Assembly (NCBI RefSeq): GCF_902859625.1
Contig: NZ_CADIJX010000004.1
Location: 1 to 64,000, forward strand
Origin: Achromobacter pestifer
GTDB taxonomy: Bacteria > Pseudomonadota > Gammaproteobacteria > Burkholderiales > Burkholderiaceae_B
DNA length: 64,000 nucleotides
Direction: 5' to 3'
Shown: positions 16,367-25,338 of the stretch, piece after piece
Layout of the letters: each line of letters opens with the position of its first letter
Position numbering within the stretch: position 1 is the first letter of the stretch
Program-made: the position numbers and the translations under genes
The notes under the pieces: generated by a model
Database searches by the model: none
Told to the model about the DNA's origin: nothing
The model's input: the letters and a program-made list of their open reading frames with translations, nothing else

Positions 16367-17342
16367 GGCGCGTCTCCAGCAGTTTTCCGAACAGGCCTTT
16401 CTGCCCCCACAACACCACCAGCACCAGGATCGGCCCCATGTACAACAGCCAATGCTCGGTCAGCGACGACAGCATCTGCTCCAGGCCCAGGAAGACCGCG
16501 GCGCCCGCAATCGGCCCCAGCAAGGTTCCCACGCCGCCCAGGATCACAATGGCCATCAGCTCGCCGGATTTGGTCCAGGCCGCCATGTCGGGCGTGACCA
16601 GCCCCGCGTAGTTGGCCCACAGCACGCCCGCCAGGCCCGTGCCCACGGCCGACAGCACAAAGGCGCTTAGCCGGTACGGCGTGGGCGCAACCCCCAGGTT
16701 CACCGCGCGCCGTTCGCTTTGGCGCAACGCTTGCAACACCATGCCGAAGCGTGAATTGGTGACGCGGATGCAGAACAGCGTCCACGCCGTCAACACCGCC
16801 AGGCACACGTAATAGAACACCATGGGGCTTTCCAGATTAATGCCGGGCAGCACGTTGCGTTGCGGAATCATCAGTCCGTCGTCGCCGCCGTAGAACTGCA
16901 AGGACACCAACACGAAATACACCATCTGGCCGAACGCCAGGGTGATCATGATGAACTGCACGCCTCGCGTGCGCAGCGCCAGATATCCGAAGATCCAGCC
17001 GGCCAGCGCGCACACGGCCAGCGCGATCGGCCACACCACCAGCGCCGCATTGCTGCCTGCCCATCCGAAGATCGGCCCGGCTTCTGACGTATGGAAGGCA
17101 ATGATGCCCACCGCGTAACCGCCCAGCCCGAAGAACATGGCGTGGCCGAAGCTGACCATGGCGCCGTAGCCGATCACCAGGTCCAGGCTCACGGCCGCCA
17201 GCCCGTAAATCAAGAAGCGCGTCACCACGCCGATCAGGAACGGGGATCCCGACGCCACGGCCGCGGCCGGCAGCAGGATCAACACCGCCAGGCCGCCCAG
17301 CCCCCAGCGCGCGCGATTCGAAAGTGTCTTTGCCATCATCAT
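16356..17342 (-). CDS. livM: Liv-type ABC transporter permease LivM
   Basis: Inner-membrane permease of about 328 residues with eight to ten hydrophobic segments. The family marker GYGAMVSFGHAMFFGLGGYAVG lies near residue 52 (shown here only by its ends, GYGAMVSFGHA and FGLGGY). The C-terminal half carries the EAA-like loop ALRQSERRAVNLGV and GGVGTLLGPIAGA. The start is one of three successive ATG codons; the first, at 17342, overlaps the livH TGA (ATGA). A longer frame upstream runs into livH and is not used. Confidence 0.92.
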   Translation of the reverse strand: MMMAKTLSNRARWGLGGLAVLILLPAAAVASGSPFLIGVVTRFLIYGLAAVSLDLVIGYGAMVSFGHAMFFGLGGYAVGIIAFHTSEAGPIFGWAGSNAALVVWPIALAVCALAGWIFGYLALRTRGVQFIMITLAFGQMVYFVLVSLQFYGGDDGLMIPQRNVLPGINLESPMVFYYVCLAVLTAWTLFCIRVTNSRFGMVLQALRQSERRAVNLGVAPTPYRLSAFVLSAVGTGLAGVLWANYAGLVTPDMAAWTKSGELMAIVILGGVGTLLGPIAGAAVFLGLEQMLSSLTEHWLLYMGPILVLVVLWGQKGLFGKLLETRHAD

Positions 17343-18253
17343 CCTCGCGCCGGAAACAAGCCGCCCGGCTTGGCGATCAACACGATCGCCATCAGCACAT
17401 AGATACTGGCCGACGCCAGGCCCGCCGCCAGCGGGTCCGCCGTGGCGGGCGAAAACACCGTGGACAGCAACTGCGGCAAAAAGGCACGCCCCATGCTGTC
17501 CACCATGCCCACCAGCAAGGCGCCCGCGAGCGCGCCGCGCACCGATCCCACCCCGCCGATCACGATGACCACGAAGGTCGTGATCAGAATGCGTTCGCCC
17601 ATGCCGATTTCCACCGCCAGCAGCGGCGCGGCCATCACGCCCGCCAAGCCGCACAGCAGCGCGCCCAGGCCGAACACCAGCGTGTAGAGCTTTCTGATGT
17701 CGACGCCCAGCGCATCCACCATTTCGCGGTCATCGGCGCCTGCGCGGATCAGCATGCCGATGCGCGTGCGGTTGACCAGCCACCACAGCCCCACCGCCAC
17801 CAACGCACCGATGGCGATGAACGACAGGCGGATCAAGGGGTATTGGAAGCCGGGAGCCAACGTCACTGCGCCTTCCAGAAACGTGGGGATGCTGACCAGC
17901 GGCGGACGGCGGCCGAAGATCAGGCTGACCGCTTCATTCGAGAACAGCAGCAAGCCGAACGTCGCCAGCACCTGGTACAGGTGGTCGCGCTTGTACAGCT
18001 TTCGGATCACCAGGACTTCAACGGACACCCCGTACAAGCCCGCGCCCAGCAGCGCCGCGACCACGCCGGCCAGGAACGAGCCCGTGTTGCCGATGGCGTA
18101 TGCCGCGCAGTATGCCCCCACCATGTAGAAGGAGCCATGCGTCAGGTTCACGACGCCCATGATCCCGAAGATCAATGTCAGTCCGGCCGCCAGCATGAAA
18201 AGCATGGCGCCGAACTGCAAGCCGTTGAGCAGCTGTTCAAACAGAAGCGTCAT
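17339..18253 (-). CDS. livH: Liv-type ABC transporter permease LivH
   Basis: The partner permease, 304 residues, highly hydrophobic. Family signs are QLLNGLQFGAMLFMLAAGLTL at the N-terminus (first helix), GVVNLTHGSFYMVGAY, and the later IVIGGVGSVRGALAGALLVG. Its ATG overlaps the stop of the binding-protein gene (ATGA), and its own stop overlaps livM in the same way. These couplings show that receptor and permeases belong to one transcript. Confidence 0.92.
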   Translation of the reverse strand: MTLLFEQLLNGLQFGAMLFMLAAGLTLIFGIMGVVNLTHGSFYMVGAYCAAYAIGNTGSFLAGVVAALLGAGLYGVSVEVLVIRKLYKRDHLYQVLATFGLLLFSNEAVSLIFGRRPPLVSIPTFLEGAVTLAPGFQYPLIRLSFIAIGALVAVGLWWLVNRTRIGMLIRAGADDREMVDALGVDIRKLYTLVFGLGALLCGLAGVMAAPLLAVEIGMGERILITTFVVIVIGGVGSVRGALAGALLVGMVDSMGRAFLPQLLSTVFSPATADPLAAGLASASIYVLMAIVLIAKPGGLFPARG

Positions 18254-19434
18254 GATGGCATCTTGCAGAATTGAGCGTAGGCGTCCTTGTCATCGGACAC
18301 CAGCTTGCGGACCAGGTGCGGCGACAGGCCGCCATCGCTGTCTTTCTCGATGCGCATCAGGTACAGGTCCTGAATGGGATGCTGGTTGGTGTTCATGCTG
18401 AACTTGCCGCGCAAGGACGTGAACTCGGGCTTGCGCAGCGCCGCGCGGAATTCCGCCGCCTTCGACAGATCGCCGCCCGTGGCCTTCAGGCCCACGCCGA
18501 TCAATTGCGCCGTGTCATACGCCTGCATCGCGTAATCGGTCGGCACGCGGCCATAGGCTTCCTTGAACGCTTTCACGAAGGCCTTGGATTGTGCGTTGTC
18601 AAAGTCCTGCGACCAGATGCCGGTGGTGTACGACCCCGCCGACGCATCGCCGGTGGCCTGGATCATCCGGGCATCCATCGAGAAACTGGGCATCAGCATC
18701 GGAATGGTCTTGTTCAACCCCGCCGCTGCGTATTGCTTGACGAAGTTGATGCCTGTCCCGCCCGGATGGAACTGATAGATGGCCTCGGGCGCCAACGAAC
18801 GCAAACGCGCAAGCTCCACCGAAAAATCCGACTGGTCCAGCTTGGTATAGATCTCGGCCACCACCTCGCCCTTGTAGGTGCGCTTGAAGCCTTCGATCGC
18901 GTCGCGTCCCGCCTGATAGTTGGGCGCCAGCAGCACCACGCGCTTGTAGCCCAGCTCATTGGCCGCCACGCCGCCCGCCGTGTGGAAGGCATCGTTCTGG
19001 TATGACGCGACGAAGTAGTTGGGGTCGCACTTTTCACCCGCGAAGTTCGACGGGCCGGGATTCAGGCTGACGTAGAACGCGCCCGCCTTCACCACGCTGG
19101 GCACGACCGCCGCCAGCACGTTCGAGAAGTTCACGCCGGTGTAGAGCTTCACGCCTGATTGCAGCAAACGGTCAGCCGCCTGCTTGGCGTTGGCGGGCTT
19201 CAAGCCATCGTCCTCGATGACGAGTTGCACCGGCACGCCACCGAGCGCGCCGCCGCCTTGTTTGATGGCCAGGTTGAACGCATCGCGCTCGTCTTCGCCG
19301 ATGTAGCCCGCCGGCGTGGACAAGGTGGCGATGAATCCAATCTTGACCGGTTCCGCCGCCTGCGCCGCGCCCATTGCGAAGACCGCGCCCAGTGCGGCGG
19401 CGGCCGCGCCGCTCAGTTTCATTTTCTTGATCAT
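18250..19434 (-). CDS. Liv-type ABC transporter substrate-binding protein
   Basis: A 394-residue periplasmic binding protein of the Peripla_BP_6 (LivK-like) family. The signal peptide ends near AAQAAEP, and the mature protein starts VKIGFIATLSTPAGYIG. Other family segments are LVIEDDGLKPANAKQAADRLL and YVSLNPGPSNFAG. AAGGGG precedes the ATG at 19434, and a second ATG lies at codon 5. The receptors of this subfamily take amino acids, amides or aromatic acids. Position behind a ring-cleavage dioxygenase and an FAH hydrolase favours an aromatic ligand. Confidence 0.9.
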   Translation of the reverse strand: MIKKMKLSGAAAAALGAVFAMGAAQAAEPVKIGFIATLSTPAGYIGEDERDAFNLAIKQGGGALGGVPVQLVIEDDGLKPANAKQAADRLLQSGVKLYTGVNFSNVLAAVVPSVVKAGAFYVSLNPGPSNFAGEKCDPNYFVASYQNDAFHTAGGVAANELGYKRVVLLAPNYQAGRDAIEGFKRTYKGEVVAEIYTKLDQSDFSVELARLRSLAPEAIYQFHPGGTGINFVKQYAAAGLNKTIPMLMPSFSMDARMIQATGDASAGSYTTGIWSQDFDNAQSKAFVKAFKEAYGRVPTDYAMQAYDTAQLIGVGLKATGGDLSKAAEFRAALRKPEFTSLRGKFSMNTNQHPIQDLYLMRIEKDSDGGLSPHLVRKLVSDDKDAYAQFCKMPS

Positions 19435-19480
19435 GTTTTCCCCTTGGAGACTGCGCTGCCCGCCCGGCGGCGGGCGCTTG

Positions 19481-20392
19481 CTAAACCGCCACCACCGGAT
19501 GGCGCAATGTGCCGATGCCTTCCACGCAGGCCACCACCACATCGCCCGGCCACAGCCATTCCTGCGGCTTGCGGCCCGCGCCCACGCCTTCCGGCGTGCC
19601 GGTGGCGATGATGTCGCCCGGCTCCAGCGTGATGCCCGCGCTGATGTCGGAAATCAGGAACGGCACCTTGAACAGCATGTGCCGCGTGTTGGAGCCTTGC
19701 TTCTTCTCGCCGTTGACCGTCAACCACAGATCCAACACTTGCGGATCGGGAATCTCGTCGGCCGTGACGATGCAAGGACCGAACGGCGCGTAGGTGTCCT
19801 GGCCCTTGGAATAGATCCACTGGCCGGCGCGGCGGCAGTCGCGCGCGCTCATGTCCAGCATGACGCTGTAGCCGAACACATAGGACAGCGCATCGGCCTC
19901 GGCCACCCGCGAGGCCCGCCGGCCCATGATCACCGCCAGCTCCACTTCCCAGTCCAGCTGCTGCGTGATCTTGGCGTTGTGCTCGATGGCGTCGCCCGGG
20001 CCGATGACGGTGGTGGGCGGCTTGGAAAAGATCACGGGCTGCTTGGGCAGGTCGGCCGATGTATCCAGCGTGCGGCTGGACTCCGCCACGTGTTCCACGT
20101 AGTTCAGGCCGATGCCGAAGATGTTCTTGCGCGGCCGGGGGATCGGCGCCAACAGCTTCACGTTTTCCTGCGGCAGCGCCGTGCCCACGGGCCAGGCGCC
20201 CCGATACGACTCCATCAACCGGCTGGCCTGCGCGACGGCAACAGGCCCAAGATCAATGAACGCCAGCATGTCATCGGGCAGGTCCACGCCGCCAGCGCGG
20301 CCCAGCAGGGCCAGGTCCACCACATAGCCCTCGGCCAGCGCGCCAAGACGTGCGGCGGCGGTGGGATGAGCGCGAAACGTTACCAAGCGCAT
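19481..20392 (-). CDS. Fumarylacetoacetate hydrolase (FAH) family protein
   Basis: A 303-residue hydrolase or isomerase of the FAH fold. The divalent-metal ligands are expected in LDWEVELAVIMG (two Glu, near residue 150) and in the later Asp-containing FGYSVMLDMSARD. FGIGLNYVEHV near 93 and ATGTPEGVGAG near 266 are family motifs. Directly downstream of a gentisate-dioxygenase-like gene, the most likely reaction is hydrolysis of fumarylpyruvate or maleylpyruvate to pyruvate and fumarate or maleate. No maleylpyruvate isomerase gene is seen beside it. GGAG precedes the start; the gap to the dioxygenase is 91 bases. Confidence 0.87.
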   Translation of the reverse strand: MRLVTFRAHPTAAARLGALAEGYVVDLALLGRAGGVDLPDDMLAFIDLGPVAVAQASRLMESYRGAWPVGTALPQENVKLLAPIPRPRKNIFGIGLNYVEHVAESSRTLDTSADLPKQPVIFSKPPTTVIGPGDAIEHNAKITQQLDWEVELAVIMGRRASRVAEADALSYVFGYSVMLDMSARDCRRAGQWIYSKGQDTYAPFGPCIVTADEIPDPQVLDLWLTVNGEKKQGSNTRHMLFKVPFLISDISAGITLEPGDIIATGTPEGVGAGRKPQEWLWPGDVVVACVEGIGTLRHPVVAV

Positions 20393-20483
20393 AGGAACTC
20401 CATAGATTCAGAACGAGTTGAGCCAGGCGTGCGGGACAAGCCCGCACGGCGGATGAAAATTCAATAAGGGAATCGAGACGACG

Positions 20484-21608
20484 CTAGATCAGCACTTGAT
20501 GGCCGTCGTTTTCCTTGACCGCTTCTTCGCGGTAGAGCGCCAGCGACCGCATCACGGGCAGGTCGTTGAAACAGAACAGGCAGGCATCGTCGTTGGACGA
20601 CAGGTTGACGTGTTCGTGAATGGCCCAGGACGGCACGCAGAAGATGTCGCGTTCGGTCCAGTCATAGCGTTTGCCGTCGATGATGGAAAAGCCGCTGCCC
20701 TTGGCCACCTGATAGATGAAGCTGCCGGTATGGCGGTGGGCTTTGGTGTGTTCCCCGGGCCGCAGCAGCTGCATGCTTGCGCCAATGGTGGGCATCACCG
20801 AGCCGCCGGTTGCCGGATTCACGTATTCCAGCAGGATGCCGTCATAAGGGCTGCCGGCCGTGGTGCGCGCATAGCGGCGCAGTGCTTCGTAGGTGGGTTC
20901 CCATTCGTACTTGAACAACGGCGAATAGGGCTTCGTCCAGCCGGACACCTGCGGCCGCAACGCCACGCCGCCCCAGGCGGCGCTGGTGTCATCCACCGGA
21001 TAGGTCACGGTCTGGTTCAAATCGGGATGCACGGCATAGAAACCGGCCTCCAGCGCGTTGACCAGCGGAATGTCCAGGCCGTCCTGCCAGATGCAGGTGG
21101 TGCCGTCCTCGGCCACGCCGTGCTCGTGCCAGGTGCCGTTGGGCGTCAACACAAAATCATTCGCGCCCAGCGTCATCTTGTGACCGTCCACCACGGTGTA
21201 GGCACCCCGGCCTTCCATGATGAACCGCAGCGCCGAGTGCGAATGCTTGTGGGCCGAGGCCAGTTCCCCGGGCTGCATCACCTGCAACCCGGAATACAGC
21301 CAGCCCACGGCGGCGGCCACGTCGCGCCGGCCGGGATTATTCAGATAGATGACTCGCCGGCCCGCTTCTTCGGGCGACACCAGTTCGGCCGACCTGAGCA
21401 CATGGCCGCGCAAGTCCTGATAGCGCCACACGACGGGCACCGACGCCGACCGCGGCGCCCAGGGCTCGATCTTGTTCGCCACCGTCCACAACGCGCCCGT
21501 CTCCAGGCGTGCCAGCTCCTGGTAGTAGGCGATGCGCTCCGGCGAGTCGGCTACATTGGCGCGGCCTGCGGTGTCTTCGCGGTAGGCGTCATACCGGTTC
21601 GATTCCAT
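20484..21608 (-). CDS. Gentisate 1,2-dioxygenase-like bicupin dioxygenase
   Basis: A 374-residue Fe(II)-dependent ring-cleaving dioxygenase of the gentisate/salicylate/1-hydroxy-2-naphthoate family. The N-terminal cupin has AHKHSHSALRFIMEG (His ligands near residue 108) and TPNGTWHEHG, followed by the family stretch WQDGLDIPLVNALEAGF. A second, shorter cupin has GEHTKAHRHTGSF near 294. The ATG at 21608 follows GCAAGGG. It is the first gene of a unit that continues with an FAH hydrolase and a full Liv-type importer, consistent with uptake and cleavage of gentisate or a related hydroxybenzoate. The exact substrate is not settled by sequence alone. Confidence 0.87.
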   Translation of the reverse strand: MESNRYDAYREDTAGRANVADSPERIAYYQELARLETGALWTVANKIEPWAPRSASVPVVWRYQDLRGHVLRSAELVSPEEAGRRVIYLNNPGRRDVAAAVGWLYSGLQVMQPGELASAHKHSHSALRFIMEGRGAYTVVDGHKMTLGANDFVLTPNGTWHEHGVAEDGTTCIWQDGLDIPLVNALEAGFYAVHPDLNQTVTYPVDDTSAAWGGVALRPQVSGWTKPYSPLFKYEWEPTYEALRRYARTTAGSPYDGILLEYVNPATGGSVMPTIGASMQLLRPGEHTKAHRHTGSFIYQVAKGSGFSIIDGKRYDWTERDIFCVPSWAIHEHVNLSSNDDACLFCFNDLPVMRSLALYREEAVKENDGHQVLI

Positions 21609-21736
21609 CCCTTGCCCTCTTTTTATAAAAATCAGAAGATTTTCGAAAATAATAGAGGCGGCGCTGAAATCGGGCAATCACTGCGCGCTAGGGGTTTTCC
21701 CGTCGAAGAAGAATTAGTTGGTGCGGCGTCAAAAAA

Positions 21737-21756
21737 TACTGTACAAAAACACAGTG
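21737..21756. promoter_or_regulatory. Candidate LexA (SOS) box
   Basis: CTGT (21739-21742), eight bases, then ACAG (21751-21754), flanked by TA on the left and T on the right, matches the CTGT-N8-ACAG LexA consensus of beta- and gammaproteobacteria. Its centre is 60 bases upstream of the GTG of the 81-residue gene at 21807, a normal distance for repression. The spacer is A-rich (ACAAAAAC) as in strong boxes. Confidence 0.6.
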
Positions 21757-21806
21757 CGACGTGATACATTTCGCTCGCCCGAAAAACAGTCGTCCAGGAG
21801 AATCCT

Positions 21807-22052
21807 GTGTCCGAAGCCGCTCATCTTGTTCAGTACATCGTCGTTCCCTATCGCGCCGCCGCCAATGGTGTCGCGCCAGGTGAAATCCGTCCGGCCAGCA
21901 GTGAGTTCGGAGCCATCCGGATCGCAAACTCCATGGCTTCAAAATTCGCGGGGGTTGCCGCGTATGAAGTCTGGATCGACAAGGAAACCGGCGACATGGA
22001 ATCGCCTCGCATCCTGACCCAGATCGGCACGGTGCCGTCGCTGGACGACTGA
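21807..22052 (+). CDS. Small conserved-looking protein behind a LexA-type box
   Basis: An 81-residue soluble protein of no family that I recognise. It is acidic at the end (VPSLDD), has no signal peptide or membrane segment, and contains the stretches VQYIVVPYRAA and VAAYEVWIDKETGDM, which look like beta-strands of a small alpha/beta fold. The GTG start at 21807 has AGGAGAAT just upstream at good spacing, which supports real translation. The LexA-type box upstream suggests SOS control. It is divergent from the dioxygenase gene, whose start is 198 bases away. Its function is unknown. Confidence 0.72.
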   Translation: MSEAAHLVQYIVVPYRAAANGVAPGEIRPASSEFGAIRIANSMASKFAGVAAYEVWIDKETGDMESPRILTQIGTVPSLDD

Positions 22053-22058
22053 CCGCGC

Positions 22059-22093
22059 GGCGCGGCCCGCCCCGAACAGGAACGGGCCGCGCC
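22059..22093. terminator. GC-rich hairpin after the small gene
   Basis: GGCGCGGCCCG (22059-22069) pairs perfectly with CGGGCCGCGCC (22083-22093), beginning seven bases after the stop codon of the 81-residue gene. There is no T-tract. It is likely to end or stabilise that short transcript. Confidence 0.5.
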
Positions 22094-22153
22094 AACCCGC
22101 CTTGGGGCTATGGGGGTTGCCCGCCAGTTGTATCCTTTGGGTCTCTTGTATTG

Positions 22154-22771
22154 ATGCCCGAGGACGCACACGTGTATTGCGAAACTTGCGGGGCCGCGCA
22201 TCGCGGCCGCGATCGTCTTTGCAGTGAATGCCAAAAGACCTTGTCGGGTCTGGCAAGCCCAAAGACGACTCCGCCAGGCGGCGATTTCAACGCCGCTCAG
22301 GATCCGATTGCGTCGGGGGGCCGAAAGCCGCTATCCAAAGAGGGTGGCTGGGAACGGCCCGAACTCGGACGTTCATTCACCCTCCCCATCGCGCTTGGCG
22401 ACCGATCCCTCAAAGTACGTTGGCTCGCCTTGTTCGGCGCGGTGGGCCTGGCGGCCAGTCTTGCCGAACTGTTCTTCGGGTCGGCTGCCGCCTGGTGGTG
22501 CGTGCTAGGCATGCCCAGCACGCTCGCCCTCATTCTGGGGATTGGCCTGATGCGACACCGATTCGTGCGGCTGCCGCATCTGATCAACGTCGAAGCCGAT
22601 AAGACGGGGCGCGTCTTCGTCACGAAGATCGGCGGAGACTGCCCGGTATGCTCCGGGGAATTGAAGCTTGAGGACATCGGCCCCAAGCGGCACACCAAGA
22701 CGGTCGTTCAGTGCACCAGCGACGCCACCCATCAGTGGGCCTTCAATTCCAAGCAGCTGGCCGAGCTATAG
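22154..22771 (+). CDS. Zinc-ribbon membrane protein of unknown function
   Basis: A 205-residue protein with three recognisable parts. Residues 8-29 form a zinc-ribbon-like CETC...CSEC knuckle pair. A central region near residues 95-135 holds two hydrophobic segments (WLALFGAVGLAASLAELFF and AWWCVLGMPSTLALILGIG). The C-terminal part has another cysteine cluster (GDCPVCSGEL and a later Cys in VVQC) that may bind metal. I do not recognise the family. The ATG at 22154 is used; a TTG codon lies just before it. Its 3' end overlaps the convergent amidase gene by 29 bases. Confidence 0.72.
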   Translation: MPEDAHVYCETCGAAHRGRDRLCSECQKTLSGLASPKTTPPGGDFNAAQDPIASGGRKPLSKEGGWERPELGRSFTLPIALGDRSLKVRWLALFGAVGLAASLAELFFGSAAAWWCVLGMPSTLALILGIGLMRHRFVRLPHLINVEADKTGRVFVTKIGGDCPVCSGELKLEDIGPKRHTKTVVQCTSDATHQWAFNSKQLAEL

Positions 22772-24179
22772 CCGCGGGTAGCTGCTCCAGGACAGACCAC
22801 GACGCGCGCGCCTCGATGGCCTCGCCTGCGGCAAGGCACAGGTCTTCCCTGAACCGGCCCGCCGCCAGCTGGACGCCCATCGGCACGCCATCCGACAACC
22901 CGACTGGAACCGACAGGCCTGGGAGGCCAAGAATGGCGGTTGAGATCAACGGGCTCTGGGCGCGGATCATTCTTCCTATGATGTCGTCGCCTTGCTGATC
23001 CAGATCGATCGGGAACGGGCGTTCCAGCGACACCGGCATCAGCAGAACGGGATAACGATCGAAGAACGCGCCCCACTCCCGCAGTATCGTCGTACGCATT
23101 GCCATCGCCTTGATGAAGCCTTCCTTGTCCAGGATCGACGTGTGCGTCAGCATGCTTTGATATGCACGCTGAATCGCCCGATCGCCGACCGTTTCGATCT
23201 CACGCTGCATGGATCCGGACGCTTCATTCATCAGCACGTTGAGCCATAGGTCGACGGCCTCGTCGAATCTGGGCGGCGCCGCTTCTTCAACGATGTATCC
23301 GGCATCCTCCAGCCACGCAGCCGATCGCCGCAACGCCTCCGACACGGCAGGATCGGGCCTGAATGCCGGCGTCCCGCCAAACAGCGCAACGCGGCGGCTG
23401 TCGCCGGGACGCCGCAAATCAAGCGGCGCCGGCACCCACCATGGATCACGGGAATCACCGGGGGACATCGCGGCCAGCCCCAATCGCAAGTCAGCGATGG
23501 TCCGCGCCAAGGGGCCTTGGGTTGCCGCCATCTGGGAAGCCACCGCGCGCTCAGACCTCTGACTTGCGTTGTATCCCGGCACACGGCCCTGCGAAGGTCT
23601 CAGCCCCGCCACGCCGCATGCATAGGCCGGGTAGCGGATCGAACCGCCCTGGTCGCTGCCATGCGCCAAGGCGCCAATGCCCAAGGCCGCAGCAACGGCA
23701 GCACCGCCGCTGGAACCCCCGGGCGTGCGCGCGGCGTCGAACGGATTGACGGTACGTCCATGCAGATCGTTGTCGGTAAACCAGCGCCAGGAGAAGGCGG
23801 GAACGTTCGTGCGGCCGATGACCACCGCGCCGGCATTTATCCAATTGTCGACCGCCGGATTATTCTCCTTCGCGATGGCGTCCCGATACGCAACCACGCC
23901 GTTGGTGGTCGCCGACCCGGCCAGATCGGCGTTGGCCTTGATCGTCACCGGCACGCCATGAAGCATTCCGAGTTCCTGCTTGCCACGAACGGCGGCGTCG
24001 GCGGCGTCAGCCGCCTTGATCGCCTGATCGGCGTAGATCTCGGTCAGCGGATTGAAGGTGGCGTTGACCTGATCCGCGCGATCCAGGCAGCTTTGCACGG
24101 CTTCCCGGCTTGATACTTCCCCCGTCCGGATGGCGTGGGCAAGTTCGACGGCGCTCCAGCGCCAGAGTTCGTTCATCAT
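22743..24179 (-). CDS. Amidase signature family amidase
   Basis: A 478-residue hydrolase of the amidase signature family, cytoplasmic by prediction. The Ser-cisSer-Lys triad is visible: Lys81 in PVTIKANAD, Ser156 in PGGSSGGAA and the nucleophile Ser180 in DQGGSIRYP. The family acts on small amides, aryl-acyl amides or acyl-ureas, and substrate choice cannot be read from this sequence. It lies 27 bases after a Bug receptor gene on the same strand and opposite a LysR regulator, so it probably hydrolyses the compound bound by that receptor, or a product of it. Two ATG codons open the frame. Confidence 0.9.
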   Translation of the reverse strand: MMNELWRWSAVELAHAIRTGEVSSREAVQSCLDRADQVNATFNPLTEIYADQAIKAADAADAAVRGKQELGMLHGVPVTIKANADLAGSATTNGVVAYRDAIAKENNPAVDNWINAGAVVIGRTNVPAFSWRWFTDNDLHGRTVNPFDAARTPGGSSGGAAVAAALGIGALAHGSDQGGSIRYPAYACGVAGLRPSQGRVPGYNASQRSERAVASQMAATQGPLARTIADLRLGLAAMSPGDSRDPWWVPAPLDLRRPGDSRRVALFGGTPAFRPDPAVSEALRRSAAWLEDAGYIVEEAAPPRFDEAVDLWLNVLMNEASGSMQREIETVGDRAIQRAYQSMLTHTSILDKEGFIKAMAMRTTILREWGAFFDRYPVLLMPVSLERPFPIDLDQQGDDIIGRMIRAQSPLISTAILGLPGLSVPVGLSDGVPMGVQLAAGRFREDLCLAAGEAIEARASWSVLEQLPAAIARPAAWN

Positions 24180-24206
24180 GATGGCTCCGAATTTCTATGG
24201 TCGTGC

Positions 24207-25193
24207 TCAGTCGGCCGATGCGCCGGAACGCTTCACCATCGCCCCCCAGCGCGGAATCTCGGTCGCAATGAGGGCCGCGAATTGCTCGGGCGTGGATGGC
24301 GTCGCGTCAACGGAGAGCGTCGCGTTGAGCTGGAGGACCGCCGGGTCCTCCAGGGCTTTCGCCACGGCGGCGTTGAGTTTGTCGATGATCGGCCTGGGCG
24401 TGCCGGCAGGCACGACGATCCCGCCCCACGACACCACTTCAAACCCCTTCAAACCGGATTCATCCACCGTCGGTACGTCGGGCAGGACGGGGACGCGCTT
24501 CAGGCTGGTTGCACCCAACACCTTGACCTGGCCCGAACGGATGAAGGGCAAGACGCCAGCCACGTTGTCGATCATGACATCGAGTTGCCCGCCGGCGATG
24601 TCAACGACCGCCTGCTGCCCGCTCTTGTAAGGCACGTGCAGCATGGAAGTGCCCGTTTCGCTCTTGAGCATTTCACCGGCCAGATGGGCGCTGGATCCCA
24701 CGCCGAGCGAACCGACGCTGACCTTGCCTGGATGCTTCCTGGCGTAGTCGATCAATTCCTGAACATTGCTTGCCGGGAAATCATTGCGGGCAATGAGAAC
24801 CAGGGCGTTGCTGATGGCAAGGCTGACGGGCGAGAGACTGCGCTGCGGGTCATACGCCAGCTTCGGATACATGCTCTTGTTGATCGCCAGCGTCACCAGG
24901 TTGCCGAAGCCGATCGTGTAGCCGTCCGGTGGCGACGTGGCTAATAGCTGAGTGCCGACGATGCCTCCCGCGCCCCCGCGGTTATCAACGACCACCGGCT
25001 GGCCCAGTTCACGCCCGACGGCTTCGGCGATCGGACGCAAGACCACATCGGGGCCGGAGCCAGCAACATACGGCACGATAAGTTTGATCGACCGTTCAGG
25101 CCATTCGGCCCGGGCCGCGCTGCCGCCCGCAATGGCCAGCAACCCCAAGCACAGCGAAATGGCCCGGCGGGCACGACTCGGAAAAATCAGCAT
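24207..25193 (-). CDS. Tripartite tricarboxylate transporter (Bug-type) periplasmic receptor
   Basis: A 328-residue secreted Bug/TctC receptor. The signal peptide ends near AARAEWPE, and the mature part starts SIKLIVPYVAGSGPDVVLRP. VVVDNRGGAGGIVGTQLLA and the later SSAHLAGEML and DVPTVDESGL are family landmarks. AGGAGA precedes the ATG at 25193. No TctAB membrane genes are in the window. It is the first gene of a two-gene unit with an amidase and is divergent from a LysR gene, so substrate sensing, capture and hydrolysis are probably linked. Confidence 0.9.
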   Translation of the reverse strand: MLIFPSRARRAISLCLGLLAIAGGSAARAEWPERSIKLIVPYVAGSGPDVVLRPIAEAVGRELGQPVVVDNRGGAGGIVGTQLLATSPPDGYTIGFGNLVTLAINKSMYPKLAYDPQRSLSPVSLAISNALVLIARNDFPASNVQELIDYARKHPGKVSVGSLGVGSSAHLAGEMLKSETGTSMLHVPYKSGQQAVVDIAGGQLDVMIDNVAGVLPFIRSGQVKVLGATSLKRVPVLPDVPTVDESGLKGFEVVSWGGIVVPAGTPRPIIDKLNAAVAKALEDPAVLQLNATLSVDATPSTPEQFAALIATEIPRWGAMVKRSGASAD

Positions 25194-25338
25194 GGGACGT
25201 TCTCCTGAAGAGCAACACGGACTAGACGTTGGATTGAATTGAGTCTTGTCGTCGTGAAGCTTAGAGAGCTCTAGCGCTGCAAGTAAGGCTATATTTTTGT
25301 TATGGTGACGACCAATAGTTGTCACTCTCGAGGCGCAT

